DNA from: Parus major
Lineage: Eukaryota > Chordata > Aves > Passeriformes > Paridae
Direction: 5' to 3'
Length of the DNA: 64,000 nucleotides
NCBI RefSeq assembly: GCF_001522545.3
Contig: NC_031778.1
Location: 21,173,066-21,237,065 of the forward strand
The notes below the pieces were generated by a model. It did no database searches. It saw only the letters and a list, made by a program, of their open reading frames with translations, and had not been told where the DNA came from. Shown here piece by piece: positions 34,854-46,300 of this stretch. How positions within the stretch are numbered: the stretch's first letter is position 1; the number at the start of each line of letters is the position of its first letter. The translations under genes were made by a program, and so were the position numbers.

Positions 34854-37800
34854 TGAAGGTTGGAGGTGTCTGGAAGGCCTTATGGGAGCAGCACATGAAC
34901 CAAGCATTTTGTGTCTCAGACTGCAGTTTTTAATAATCTCTTGAAATAGTTCCACAATTATAGAAAACTGTTATTTGACCTTCTGCACCACAGATCATTC
35001 CATTTAATAATGTTCTTTCAGATTCTCTGGGCCACGCTTACACTACTTCATGTTGTGAATACTGCCAAGGCCACTTCCCACTGAGCAGTGCTGGGGTCAG
35101 AGGGACATGCTGCAGGTTTGGCCATGGAGGGAAGGGCTGGGGTTTGTGTTAATTCAGGTGTGTGGGCAGTGTGAATGTGGCCCCCGAAAATACCTCTAAT
35201 GTGAAAATACTTGATACCTCCATGTTTTAAATTTTAGCTGCTTCTCCCTCCAAACTTTTGCCCCTTTGTGAATTAATCAAATCATAACTGGGAGGCTTTG
35301 CATCCATCCCAACAACTCAACATCATAGATTGGTCCAGGAAGGAGAGTACAAAAGGAGCTGGTCTGCCTCTGTTCTGGCCCTTGATGCCATCTCATAGTG
35401 TAGATGAGTCCTGTGTAGAGTCAACATAAAATCAAGATAAGAAACACTTAATTGGTGTCTTTGCAAGTCTCAGGGGCAAAGTACAGTACATTAAATCAGA
35501 GATATGTCCTGCTACTTTAACAAGAATTTTGGATACAGAGTAATCAATAAATGCCAAATTCAAGTCACTTGTGTCACGGAGCATGTTAACCCACACGTGA
35601 GCTCCAGGAATGCAGTGGGATTATTCATTGGTAAGGTATTTTAGGAAGTAAAGATATTAGATCTGCCCACTGAGTGAGGAGTCTTAGAGAAATCCTGAGG
35701 CAGCTTGAGGGATAAAGTACTGCTCAATTAGCTCTGAGCATCTCTACATGCTGCAGCAATTTCCTGGAGGAGAGTCACAACAGGATCGTTCAGTGGCACT
35801 TTCCTAACTTGCTAAGGCCACCTTCAGTAAGTTGTCCCCTGCAGATGCTGATCAATATTCAGCTTTCAGTTCATGTCACCCTTCCAACATCAGCTTTTGC
35901 CTGTTCAGGGCTATAACCAGCACCTGACCATGCTGTGATGATACCTATTGATCATTTAATCTATGATTTCATGTAAAAGTCACCCTGGACTTCCTGGTTC
36001 CACTTTCAGTTCCACTTGAAAAGTGCACTTTACTCCCTCAGCTCTGAGAAATGTGAGTTGAACTGGAGTCTCTTGGTCAGGGGCAGCAGGGAATTGCTGT
36101 GTCCTAAATCTCTGAAATAATGCAAAGTGCCCCTGCTTCATCTAGGGCTAACAAGAGAGATTTCAAGACTTAATCCAGGACAGTTGTTCTAATGAGGAAA
36201 TACCATCATGTCTGTTTAACAGATCAACCTGTTCTCTTTATCACTTGTCTTCATGTGACTTTCCTCCTCAAATGCACCTTTGATCCAACTGGGAAATTGA
36301 TCTTTTATCTGTTGCGTGAGAATTTCTCTGAATTAATCCTTTCCCACTTGAATCTCTCTCTCCACTTTACCTGTAATGTCCACTTTCTGTTGAAGTCTTC
36401 CTAAGTGAACTCAGCTTCAGTGTTGGGGTTTCTTGTTCTTTCACAGCTGGATTCCCCATTCTTTGCTCCAGAGCACAGGACAGACCCACTGCTGGCAAAC
36501 TCTCCCCTGCTCTGGATCCCCCTGCTCAGTCCTTTGTCCTCTTATTCTGTCATGCCAATTGTGCCACTTTGTTCCTTTTATCACCTCTACTAAATGTCTT
36601 GTCAATCTGCCAATCTGCCCAGAAATCTTTCATCCAATGATTTCCTCCTTGGCAGTTTCTGATTCATCTTTCTCTCTGTTCCTCTACCTTCACTTAGGGT
36701 GAAAAAATTTCATTAGACATTTCAAAACAATCAAAACAGCCTCAGTTACCCAGTGAAATGGAAAATCAGAACAGAGCCGTCCCACTTTGCTGCAGTCCCA
36801 GCTCTCTCCTGCCAATGAGCATATTAATGAGATTTCAGTATCAAGCAAGAGCCAAACAGAAATGAGTTTCATACCCTGGATGCAGATTCAGCGAGCACTG
36901 ACTGGAGACGGAACTCTGGTAAGAGCTGGTCTCAGAGACCCTGCCCTCATCAACTGCCTCAGGATGCACCACCTTCCCTGAGGCAAGGGGAGGGAGAGCA
37001 GGACTGCAGTTCTGACCAGCCAGCTAAACTAAACAAAGGCTTCTGCTCCCACCCACTCTGCATTTTGAACCTGCACAGTGGCTGAATCCAATGCAGCTCA
37101 GTGCTCTATGTACACTGCAAATGAAACTCAGGGGCTTAAGTGGTAGCTGAGCAATACAGAATAAAAACTAGACAAGGACATTGTGTGTCTAGGACAAACA
37201 GCTGTCTGCCTCTCAAGTGCCATGGAAAGACATGGTTGCATATAAATTTGGCATGCAAAAATTATAGCAATATTATGGTTGTCATGGTTCTTTTTAGTAA
37301 CAAAGGTGTTATGTTGTGTCAGAGCCAGAATCATGGCAGAAAATGCATCCTGCAGACCCATGGCTTTCAAATAAACCTGTCATACACAGACACATCCAAA
37401 ACTGTCACCGAGCCACCTCAGAGATGAGCAGTACCACTAAGGAAGTGACAGCTTGCAGTCATTCAAAGTGCAGTAACTGCAGATTGTCAAAACATCAGTG
37501 AACAGATTTGCAAAAGTGTGGAGATACTTTCAAACAGCATTTTACACCTCTGTAAGACAGGATGGGAATGCATGTCCTGGTAGAACTGTGTGTTCTGCCT
37601 GTTTGGAATCCCACTCCATATTTCTAAACAAGGTGCTGCTCATTCCTGGAGGCAAAGGGCATAAGTAAGGTTTATAAACTGTGATATTGTTGGGATCATT
37701 ACTAAACACAGATAACATGAGTTTTAAATGCTGAGCTTTAATATTATTCCTGTTCTGACACTTCTGGCCTGATGCTGCAGCAGGTATCTAAAGAGATTAC

Positions 37801-38983
37801 GAGTCTCTTTAGTCCTGCATTTGGGAGCAGCTGGAGTCCATGGAATTTCCATGCTGCAGCAGAACAAGATCTTGCCCCTTCTATTGCTCCTGCGTGCAAT
37901 TTGCTTATGTCTTCTGGCAGACATTTAATTCCCTTATCTTGTCCCAGCTATAATTTTTCTAATGACTCCAGGAGAAAGATCTCCTTTGGAAAGATACTGA
38001 ATTTATTTTCAGAAAGGCTAAGGCGTGTAAAATTTTCAGTTCCTTCACCTCCACAGGTATCTAGACACAGTCATTAAAAAGATATATTATGTCAATTAAA
38101 TAGTAATCTTTGGGATTTTGTTTTTAGGAAAGAAATCTCCTAAGAAAATTCTGTGGAGCTGCATTACTGTTGATAGATGAACACAGAATATTCTGCTCAT
38201 TAATGTCACATTATACCTCACAGTATGGTGGAAATGTTGGCAAAGACATCTATGTTGTTTCCTGTGCTGGAAAGATTTCTTATGGGTTTAATTTTATTTC
38301 TTAGTAGAAACATTAGTCTGCTTCTTCATTTCCTTTGTATGCACAGTGCAGGGGAGAGCAATTTAAATTATTGAAATCTGAAAGTGAGTTTTTGCATAAA
38401 TTGCTACTTCTGTAAACGTAACCTTCAAGAAGAAAACTGCACCAGTGGAAAAAAAAAATCTTTGGAATAAAAACATTGCATTATATAAAAAGGAAGATGT
38501 ATTCTGAGTCCTAAAATGAGGATGTCTATGAATACTCTTACACTTACCATAATCCAAGGGTGCATAATTGGTCATTATCAAATGAACAGCAAGTGTTCAT
38601 GGAGTTAAAGAATTAACAATATCACATCCATTTTTAAATTGCCCTTTGCTCACTTTGTGACATATTGATTCTGTGCAAATGCAGCTCTTGTTTTCCAGTG
38701 TACCCAGAAAGAAAATACGTGAAAAACTGCAGCAATCCCTCCAGTCAGGATTCCATCTTTATGATTCAACACAAAGGTCAGTGTTTCCACATTCTTGCTT
38801 TTTTCTCCCTGCCTGAATACTGAGATGCCAGCAATAATGAGGAACCCAGGCTCGGGTGTGTACCAGTGGAATGTCCCTTCTCACTGTGGAAGGGAAAGGT
38901 GACACTTGGCTCCTAATGGAGAACTTGGATTGTGCAAAAGGGAGGTATCAATCAAATAAAAATTAAAACAGAGGAACAAATAC
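34854..38983. other. LRRC31-LRRC34 intergenic region, left part
   Basis: It contains the candidate LRRC31 3' UTR and then AT-rich DNA with short random frames on both strands. No LRR frame, IQ motif or transposon was recognised between 35.6 and 38.9 kb. In mammals this interval is where the downstream exons of LRRIQ4 would lie. Confidence 0.5.
35546..35551 (+). terminator. Candidate polyA signal of LRRC31
   Basis: This is the first canonical AATAAA after the LRRC31 stop, about 690 nt downstream. No other canonical plus-strand hexamer was noticed before it. Confidence 0.35.
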
Positions 38984-39277
38984 ATTTTTCATAGTGCACA
39001 TTCCTTTAGTAATAGCATCAAAGCGTTTTTCACTCAGATCTAGCGTCCTGACTGATTACCCTGGTGGGGGATGCAGGTGCAGTGTGTAATGTGGTGTTCC
39101 TCACATAAACATGGGAAAAGGAAGCAGAGCTGCCGTGGGATCTCCTCCAGGCTGTCCAGACAGTCTGAGTCTCGTGTCAGAGAGATTCTTCGAACCTGGG
39201 GGAAGTTTGTGCAGGAGATTACAAGACAGACCCAGCACAGACAGCTCCTGGCAGTGCTGCAGTGCAGGAAAATGGAG
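38984..39277 (-). pseudogene. LRRIQ4: Decayed LRRIQ4 remnant
   Basis: Read on the minus strand from right to left, three frames in turn resemble consecutive leucine-rich repeats of human LRRIQ4 as I remember it. The segment 39277-39152 contains LSVLGLSCNLLHKLP and RLRLSGQ (human LSVLDLSHNLLHSIP and EIGLSGN). After a frame change, 39153-39124 reads SLEEIPRQLC (human RLEKVPRLIC). A further change gives YVRNTTLH (human YLGNTGLH). Finally, 39043-38984 gives LDLSEKRFDAITKGMCTMKN (human LDLSQNHLHHCPLQICALKN). In-frame stops surround these pieces. The order, strand and place (between LRRC31 and LRRC34, same strand as SAMD7 and MYNN) are those of LRRIQ4. No intact frame remains and no N-terminal or IQ-motif part was found. 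A mis-assembled or highly diverged functional exon is the alternative. Confidence 0.72.
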
Positions 39278-39521
39278 CCCATCCCCTCCTGCCTCGGAAG
39301 GCAGTGGTGAAATCACCAGAGGGATTTATTTGCTGGAAAGAGCCAGCGCAGGAATCTTTGAAGGAGCAGCTGATCTGTGTAACCATGGACAGCTTTGCAA
39401 AGGCTCCTCAGAGACAAACTCCGTGCTCTGGGGCGCGGTGAGGAGCCTGCCCTGCCCCGTCCGCAGGTCTGGGCAGCACCGGGGGCTCCTGGCAACCCCC
39501 GCCCGCTCCCTCCTGCTGCCT

Positions 39522-39775
39522 CCCCGGGACACCCTGCTCTGGAACGGGCTCCGGGACACCCTGCTCTGGGATGGGCTCCGAGACACCTTCCTCTGGAACG
39601 GGCTCCGGGACACCCTGCTCTGGGATGGGCTCCGGGACACCCTGCTCTGGGATGGGCTCCGGGACACCCTGCTCNNNNNNNNNNNNNNNNNNNNGGGCTC
39701 CGGGACACCCTGCTCTGGGATGGGCTCCGGGACACCCTGCTCTGGGATGGGCTCCGGGACACCCTGCTCGGGAGC
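39522..39775. repeat. GC-rich 27-bp minisatellite with assembly gap
   Basis: At least eight copies of a 27-bp unit (beginning GGGCTCCGGGACACCCTGCT and ending in CTGGGAT or CTGGAAC) run from 39522 to 39674 and from 39695 to 39775. The last copy grades into diverged sequence. Because 27 is divisible by three and the unit has no stop, several frames stay open across it on both strands; these are not genes. Confidence 0.97.
39675..39694. other. Assembly gap of 20 N
   Basis: Twenty N interrupt the minisatellite in mid-unit. The true number of repeat copies is therefore unknown. Confidence 0.99.
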
Positions 39776-39876
39776 GGGCTCCGTTACCGAGCTCAGCTCG
39801 GAGCAGCCCGGTTACCGAACTCACCCCGGGCCGGTCACCGCTGGCTGAGGACAGGGGAGAGGTGGTCACTGCTCAG
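39776..39876 (+). other. LRRC34: Probable LRRC34 non-coding 5' exon, 3' part
   Basis: GC-rich sequence ends at a strong donor, GCTCAG|GTAAGG (39876/39877), and the first coding exon of LRRC34 is preceded by an acceptor, so an upstream non-coding exon is required. The transcription start is not defined and may lie in or beyond the minisatellite. Confidence 0.5.
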
Positions 39877-39945
39877 GTAAGGCTTGCGGGGCTCAGAAGA
39901 GATCGCTTCTCTGTTAGCTCATATATCTTATCTCTGAGTTTATTA

Positions 39946-40060
39946 CAGAATATGCTGAGCTGGAAGAGACCCACAAGAATAATCAAGTTCAACTCTGAAG
40001 TGAATGGCCTGCTTCGGTGTTATTAGCACGGTGCTCTAACCAACTATGGCACATCAAAAA
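39946..40060 (-). mobile_element. CR1 LINE 3'-end fragment, reverse orientation
   Basis: The plus strand reads CAGAATATGCTGAGCTGGAA, then GAGACCCACAAGAATAATCA, AGTTCAACTCTGAAG. This resembles the reversed CR1 3' end of the type that reads CCTGAGCTGGAAGGGACCCA. It sits in the first intron of LRRC34, immediately after the 5' non-coding exon. Confidence 0.8.
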
Positions 40061-40222
40061 CACACCCACCGTTTCCTTCATGCTTTTCCTGTATCTGTTA
40101 CTCCAAACCACGAGTTGTAATCCTTTCCAGACCGAGCCCATTTATATTGTTATTCAGATCCCTCCTGGTTGCTAGGCTGCCAAAACGATGCAGTAACACT
40201 TGGTTTTGTTTTCCAGCAGGCC

Positions 40223-40338
40223 ATGTCGGTTCTTCCAGATCTTCACCTGCATTATGTGCAGACCTGTCAAAATTTGAGCCAGCCTGAAAACCCCTTCATT
40301 GCTCGTGTGCTTCAAGAAGCTGATAAAAATGATGAAAT
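40223..40338 (+). CDS. LRRC34: LRRC34 first coding exon
   Basis: It encodes MSVLPDLHLHYVQTCQNLSQ and onward to EADKNDE plus two bases, ending at GAAAT|GTAAGG. The human counterpart has NYVQLCEENN in the corresponding place. The exon has one in-frame ATG near its acceptor, which fixes the start. Confidence 0.85.
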
Positions 40339-43300
40339 GTAAGGAAATAACAAACGGGGTGTTTCAGATGCTTCTGAAAGCCTTAAATGGGGTAGCAAGA
40401 TGAGGAATTGAAAAATGAGAAAGTTCATGCAGTTTCAGGCTTAAACACAAATCAAGTTTAACATTTGCTGCTGAAGTTCTGGTTTGACTCATCTTGACAT
40501 CATCTTGGCAGAAGTTTGTAGCTATATATCCTTTCTGGGCAGCTTTACAAGCAGTGAAATCAAAAAAAGTGAAAAATGTACAGGATGGTGCCTTTCTGTC
40601 CCCTAAAGAAGCCAAACCCTGGGTTTAGTCTTCCTAACTCTGTGTCTCATTCCTGTTCAAAAAGCCTCAGCTGCATCCAGTTACCTTCCAGCTGATCATG
40701 CTTCCCTGAGCTGCCTCTGGATCCTGACAAGCTATTAACCACCCAAATTCTCTCTCATTAAGGGTCTGGGTACTGCTTCTTCTCATGGACAATGCTGGGA
40801 TCAAAGTTAATTGTCTTTTGGGGGGAAAAAACTAAGGAAATGAAATGGTTTGTGTTAGGTTTTGATCACATCAGTGCTTGGATCCCATCGTCTGTCATGG
40901 TGTTACAAAAGGACTGGCAGCAGATAATCCTGTGTAAGAGCTCCAGTGAGGGCAGGCATGGGCACACCTCTTATCTGGAGGGAGAATTTATTTCTCTCTA
41001 TCATTTTACTTCTCCCCATGTGCTTACATTTTTATGTTTCTGCAGAAGTACAAAAGGAATCACATTAAAATTAGCTGGAAATAATCATCTGGTGCCTGTG
41101 CCGAGAGTGACAGATGGCGATCTTGGAGTTCTTGTCTCTGTCTTAGGCCAAGCTGCCTTTGTCACAGGTAAGATTTTTCCATGTGTGTTTGACATTGCTG
41201 TGCTAATACAAGAAAACATGATCAGTCTTGATTTCTGCCTTAATTCATCTTTGGTTCTTTTTGTTCAGAAATCGGTTCAGTGCAGATATGCATCTGTCAC
41301 ATTCCTTATTCTTCATCTTTTTCAGGCTTGGATCTTGCCTATAATTTATTGACTGATGCTGGAGCAAAGACCATGGCAACATTCCTCCAGGTGCCAAGGG
41401 ATGTTTATCTTTCAGCAACTTGCAATTTATTTGTCTATATTAATATTTATATATGGTGTTCTGGGGACAAAAATGAGCTGGTTTGGCAAAATTCCGGTAA
41501 CTTTGACTATCATATCCCAATCCATCCTATTAGAACCTCGAATTGTATTTTCTGTGGAGATTTTTAATTTCTGGTAGAAGACCTTAGGATATTTGGCTGG
41601 TTGTTCTGAGGAAATAATGATGGAATAAACTGTGTGGCTTTAAGGCTCACAGTTGAATTCAACAAAGGGGATAATGGTTGTGTCCAGTGTGCAAGGGCCT
41701 TTGTTTCAGCTATTTTATAATCTCTGTTAGCTTTTTTATAAGCCTAAACATAAGGAATTTTAATGCAACTTTTTTGTCTTTGCAAACACTGGGATACAGG
41801 TGGAAAATAGTGAGTTGCCACCCTGTGCCTGTATTCCTAGAATTTCAGGGGCACTGTTAAGTTCACAAAATGCCTGAAATTGTGCATCTGAGCTTGACCA
41901 CCTGCCTTATGCACAGGGTTTCTGGGTGGTTCCTGAGACCCCACGAGGGCCCTCCCTGTGACAGATTTTACGTCTTGCCCTCATCACCTGACATAATTTG
42001 GCATTCTTTAACTACTTCTCCAACTCATGAACTACCTGAAATGCTGTAAAGGGCAGAGTTTCTCATGTATATCTCCTTTTTAGAAAATACAGCTGTATTG
42101 AAAAAACCTCTCATTGCTTCCTGCTCTGTTTGTTCCCAAGGAAAACTCCACTCTGCGGTACCTGAACCTGATGTTCAATGACATTGGCACAAGTGGGGCA
42201 GAGCTGATAGCAGGAGCACTCTATGTGAGTATTTGCCTGGGAGATTTAGGCAATGGCATCTCCTTTGATATTTTTTGCTTTTGATGACCAGTACTGGTTG
42301 TGCTGCCAACATCAGAGCTGGCTGAAAGGGGCCTCTGTCTTTGCTCCATTCAGCATGTTGCTGTGTCACAGAGATTGCCTGGTTTCCCAAGGCACACTTC
42401 AGAAATCAGATTTCACACAAGAGAAAGTTGCACTGTGCTGCCATTAACACTTAATTATCTATAAAAAGACGTAATTGTCTATAAAAAGCACAACTATTGC
42501 AGCTGGGTTTTTCCGTGTGAATAATGCTGTGCTCAGGATATATAATGCCATCATTTTTTCCTTTTTTTTTTTTTCCCAAAAAATTAAATTAAATTTGTCT
42601 GGTCTTTGACATCAATATTTTTCTTGATTCAAGATGTCTGAAACATGTTTTCAAAACTTTGCCTTACAGCAGCACCACAAACCCAAGTTTGTTATTTTAA
42701 ATGTGGTTTCCCAAGGAAATGAGGCTTGTGTGTAAGATTTGTTGTGTTTGTGAAAGGAGACTCACATGAGCTCTTTCTTCCTCCTTCACAATCTTTGAAC
42801 CCTGAATTGATTTCAACTAAATTTGACAGGCCTCCAAAACACTAAGGCTGTGCAGTAGATGTACAATGCTGGGCTCACACAAGGCTTACCAGATTTAAAT
42901 CAGTGTTAATTCAGTTTGCATCTCAGATGCAAATTTAGGCAGAAATATTTGCCTGGATTATTTTCATGAGTGTGATGAACTTGGGAGAAACAAAAGTTTT
43001 CAAATACAGGAGTTTTGCTTGCAGACTCTTATGTTTGGTGTCACTGAGGAAAGCCTGAGCCAAGAGCTGAGCCAGTGTTATCACTTAGACACAATTCTTC
43101 TGGAACGTTGTGTTGTCTCTGTGTGACAGCCAGCAGAATTCACACAAAAAAAACCAAACAGGAGAGTGTTGTTTTCCAGGCCATCTTAAAGGGATATTTA
43201 TTTTTTTAATTATGTCTAGAGCAATCAAAGTCTTGTGCATCTGAGAATGACTGGAAACAAAATAGGAAACCAAGGTGGGATGTTCTTTGCTTCAATGCTA

Positions 43301-46300
43301 AAAATTAACTCGACCTTAGAGAAGTTGGATCTTGGAGACTGTGATGTGGTGAGTAACCCAGTAAAACTATCAGCAATAACAAGTAAGTCTTTCAAGGGTA
43401 TTACAAGGGTCCTGCAGTGCTTAATTAGGGAGAAATGCCATCTGTTGTCATTGATTTTGTGACAGCTAGAGGTGACACAATATATGATATTATAAATAAG
43501 GAAAGACACATTGCATAAAGCACCTGTGAAGTCAGAACTGGGGGTATTTTAGAGCTACTGTGTTTCTCTAGGAATTCAGATGCTTGGCTTGCACATTTTC
43601 TGAGGTTTTTTTTCCAGCTGTTCCTTTCTGTTGAGCTAAGTCCTTTATAATTCCTGTTGAAGAATGGACTTCTCATTCCCTGGAGAATCTTTTCCTTCTA
43701 AAGTGTGCAGTGCTGTAACCCCTGAAAGTCATTCATCCCATAGCTTTGCTGCTCCTCTCAGAGCTTGACCCATAAAGGACATAAGCACAGCAGAGCTGAA
43801 TTGAGTAGAAAAGCACCCAATTTACTCTTGGACAATGAAGTTCCTCCTAGAGCTGGGCACTGAGACTTCTAACACAATGCTCCAGGAGACTCAGGGAGCT
43901 GTGGATTGCTTTTAAAAGCCTACATTTTTCTCCTGGAAATTCAGAATTTGCTTCTGAGCCAGAAGGGGGAATACCCCTCAGAAAGTGTGAAGGTGTTATG
44001 AATACATGAACAAGGAAAGTGTAGGCAGTGTAGGATTTATTCAAAAGTTTGGTATGTGTGTACTTGGTAGGGAGTTGATAGAGTTGGTTTAAAATGAGAT
44101 GTGTAGACCAGCCTAATTGAAAAGTAGCATAAATATGAAATAGAGGGAAAATTAGAAAGATACTTAAATAAATAAATAAATTTAAGTTTGCCCAATTCAT
44201 ACTAAATATGAATTTACCTGGTGGATAAATGTTAGGGGAACACACATAAGCTGATTTTGCCTCATAAATCAGGGAATTTAAAATGCATGATCAATTGAAT
44301 GGACAAGTATTTTTTAGATCCATTATTCTTGCTTTTTATTTTCTGAGTTGCCAAGTCATTTGTACTACTTAGTCTAATTTCAGTCTGATATTCCATAGGC
44401 AGTTTGCATTGGTATTATCAGAAAATCTGTTATGTGTCTGTAAGCAGTTGCCTGTTGTAGTCCTAACCCTCTAGAGTAGATGAAGGCAGAAATAATAGTA
44501 ATGGTAATTTGGTAGCTTGATCTATACACTGAACAGGTTTCTCTAAAGAGTTTATTTATTTTCATTTCCAGGGCCTGCAGTGTCTGACAGCAACAGCCAT
44601 AGCCCTGACTCAAAACAAATCACTCAAAGCCATAAACCTAAATCGTCCTTTGCTATCCAGCCAACAGGTATGTGAGTGCCTGTGGAGTCAGCTCAGAGAG
44701 AGGGGCATAAGCCAAGTCAGTACTGATGTATTTATGGACATCTGAACTACACAGCTCCATGGAATTCCTTACAAACTGGAGAAAATGGTTGTGGGAATAT
44801 TATTTTTCTCTTTCTGTGCCAAGTTTTGGGCAGTTTTTCTGCCCTGGTTTAACTAGAAAGTTATTTTTTAAAAAATTTCTGTGTTGTCACATTTGATAAA
44901 TAATGGGCTAATGGAGAGGAGTTGGTATTGGAGAAGCAAGTATTCCTTCTGCTGTTAGGACATGGAGTTTCCTGTAATGTTCAGCAAACTGAGGGAGCCA
45001 TGCAGGAAATGAGGGGGAGCACAAAGGATGCTCTTTACCTGAGCCTAAAGAAGAAAGACACTACAGCAATTCTCACATTCTCTGTGCTGAGTGGTTTTGC
45101 TGTCTCACTCAGTGCATGGCTGGTGCTGCTCAGGTCTTGGCAGAACTGGAGAGAGGTGGAGCCACCTGCCTGGCAGCAGTTCTCAGGTGTCTGGGACAGG
45201 ATCAGTGTTTTCCTGATGGCAGGATAACGAAATTAAAGTGCCATGAAAGCCAGATCCTCCTCAATCCCCAAAGATAAATTTAACAGTTTGAACAGATTTT
45301 AGTTGTTTCTTTTCTAAGGCTGGGCTTGATCTGCCCAACCCCAGCTTTGGAAGTCAATTTAAACTACTGCTATTGGTAATAGTAAGGACCTGGTCTGGAC
45401 CTGTCAGAGACTGTATTTGTCATTGTTTCTACCTTCAGCTTCTATAATTTTCTGAGGCTTCTGGGCTTTTCCTTTATTTTTGACTCACAGTATTCACTCT
45501 GTTATTTTCTTAACTAAACAGGACAACTTTGAACAAAATTCTTTTGCCTTAGAGTGGCAAGACATATTTTTCCCATAGAAGACCTATTTCTTTTGCATAT
45601 AATCAACAGAACTTTTAAAGTTGGAAAAGATCTCCAAGATCAAGTAAAACTTAGACCAATTCACTCTTGTATGAAATAATTAGGATAATTACAAAATACT
45701 CTCAAATGTTAGCAAAGACTGACTCAAGCATTCAGGTTTTTTAAGAGCAATAGCAGGGAGGGAAACTGATTAGACATAATTAAATGTTGATGCTTCACTG
45801 ATATTTGCAGGGGTGTAGACAGTACTGTAAAACTGAAAATATCTCTATAGTATTTTTAGTCTCTTTTTTTTCTTTTCTCCATTTTTAGCTTTATCATAAG
45901 CTCTTCTGTGGTTATTTTTATACAATACACAAAATAGAACACTACTGATGACCAGATCTTGCAGTCAGTTGTGTATCTCCCTTTTACTGAAGCGCAACTG
46001 TATCTTATCCTAAAGTCTAGCTTAATAAAATTGAGTGTATGTTTCTAGGAAGAGTCCACAGTTCATATAGCTCGGATGTTGAGGAGTAATTCTTCTCTTG
46101 TGGAACTACACTTGGGCAAGCATGAAATGAAAAGCTTTGGTGTAGAGCAACTGTGTGAAGCCCTGTATGGAAACTCCAGCCTGAAATACCTTGACCTTAG
46201 CTGGTGAGAGTGATTAAATGTGGCACATTAGAAACTCATTTTCTTAGCAAATTATAAAAAAAATAAAATTAAAATGTGCACCTCTCTTTCAGTAATAACA

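Noticed and set aside
39111..40026. Long overlapping open frames on both strands across the minisatellite
   Set aside because: The 27-bp unit is a multiple of three and lacks stops, so many frames stay open at once; part of each is N. No splice or family support.
44461..44480. CTAACCCTCTAGAG as a possible telomerase RNA template
   Set aside because: The match breaks after eight bases, lies in an LRRC34 intron, and has no CpG-rich promoter or H/ACA features around it.
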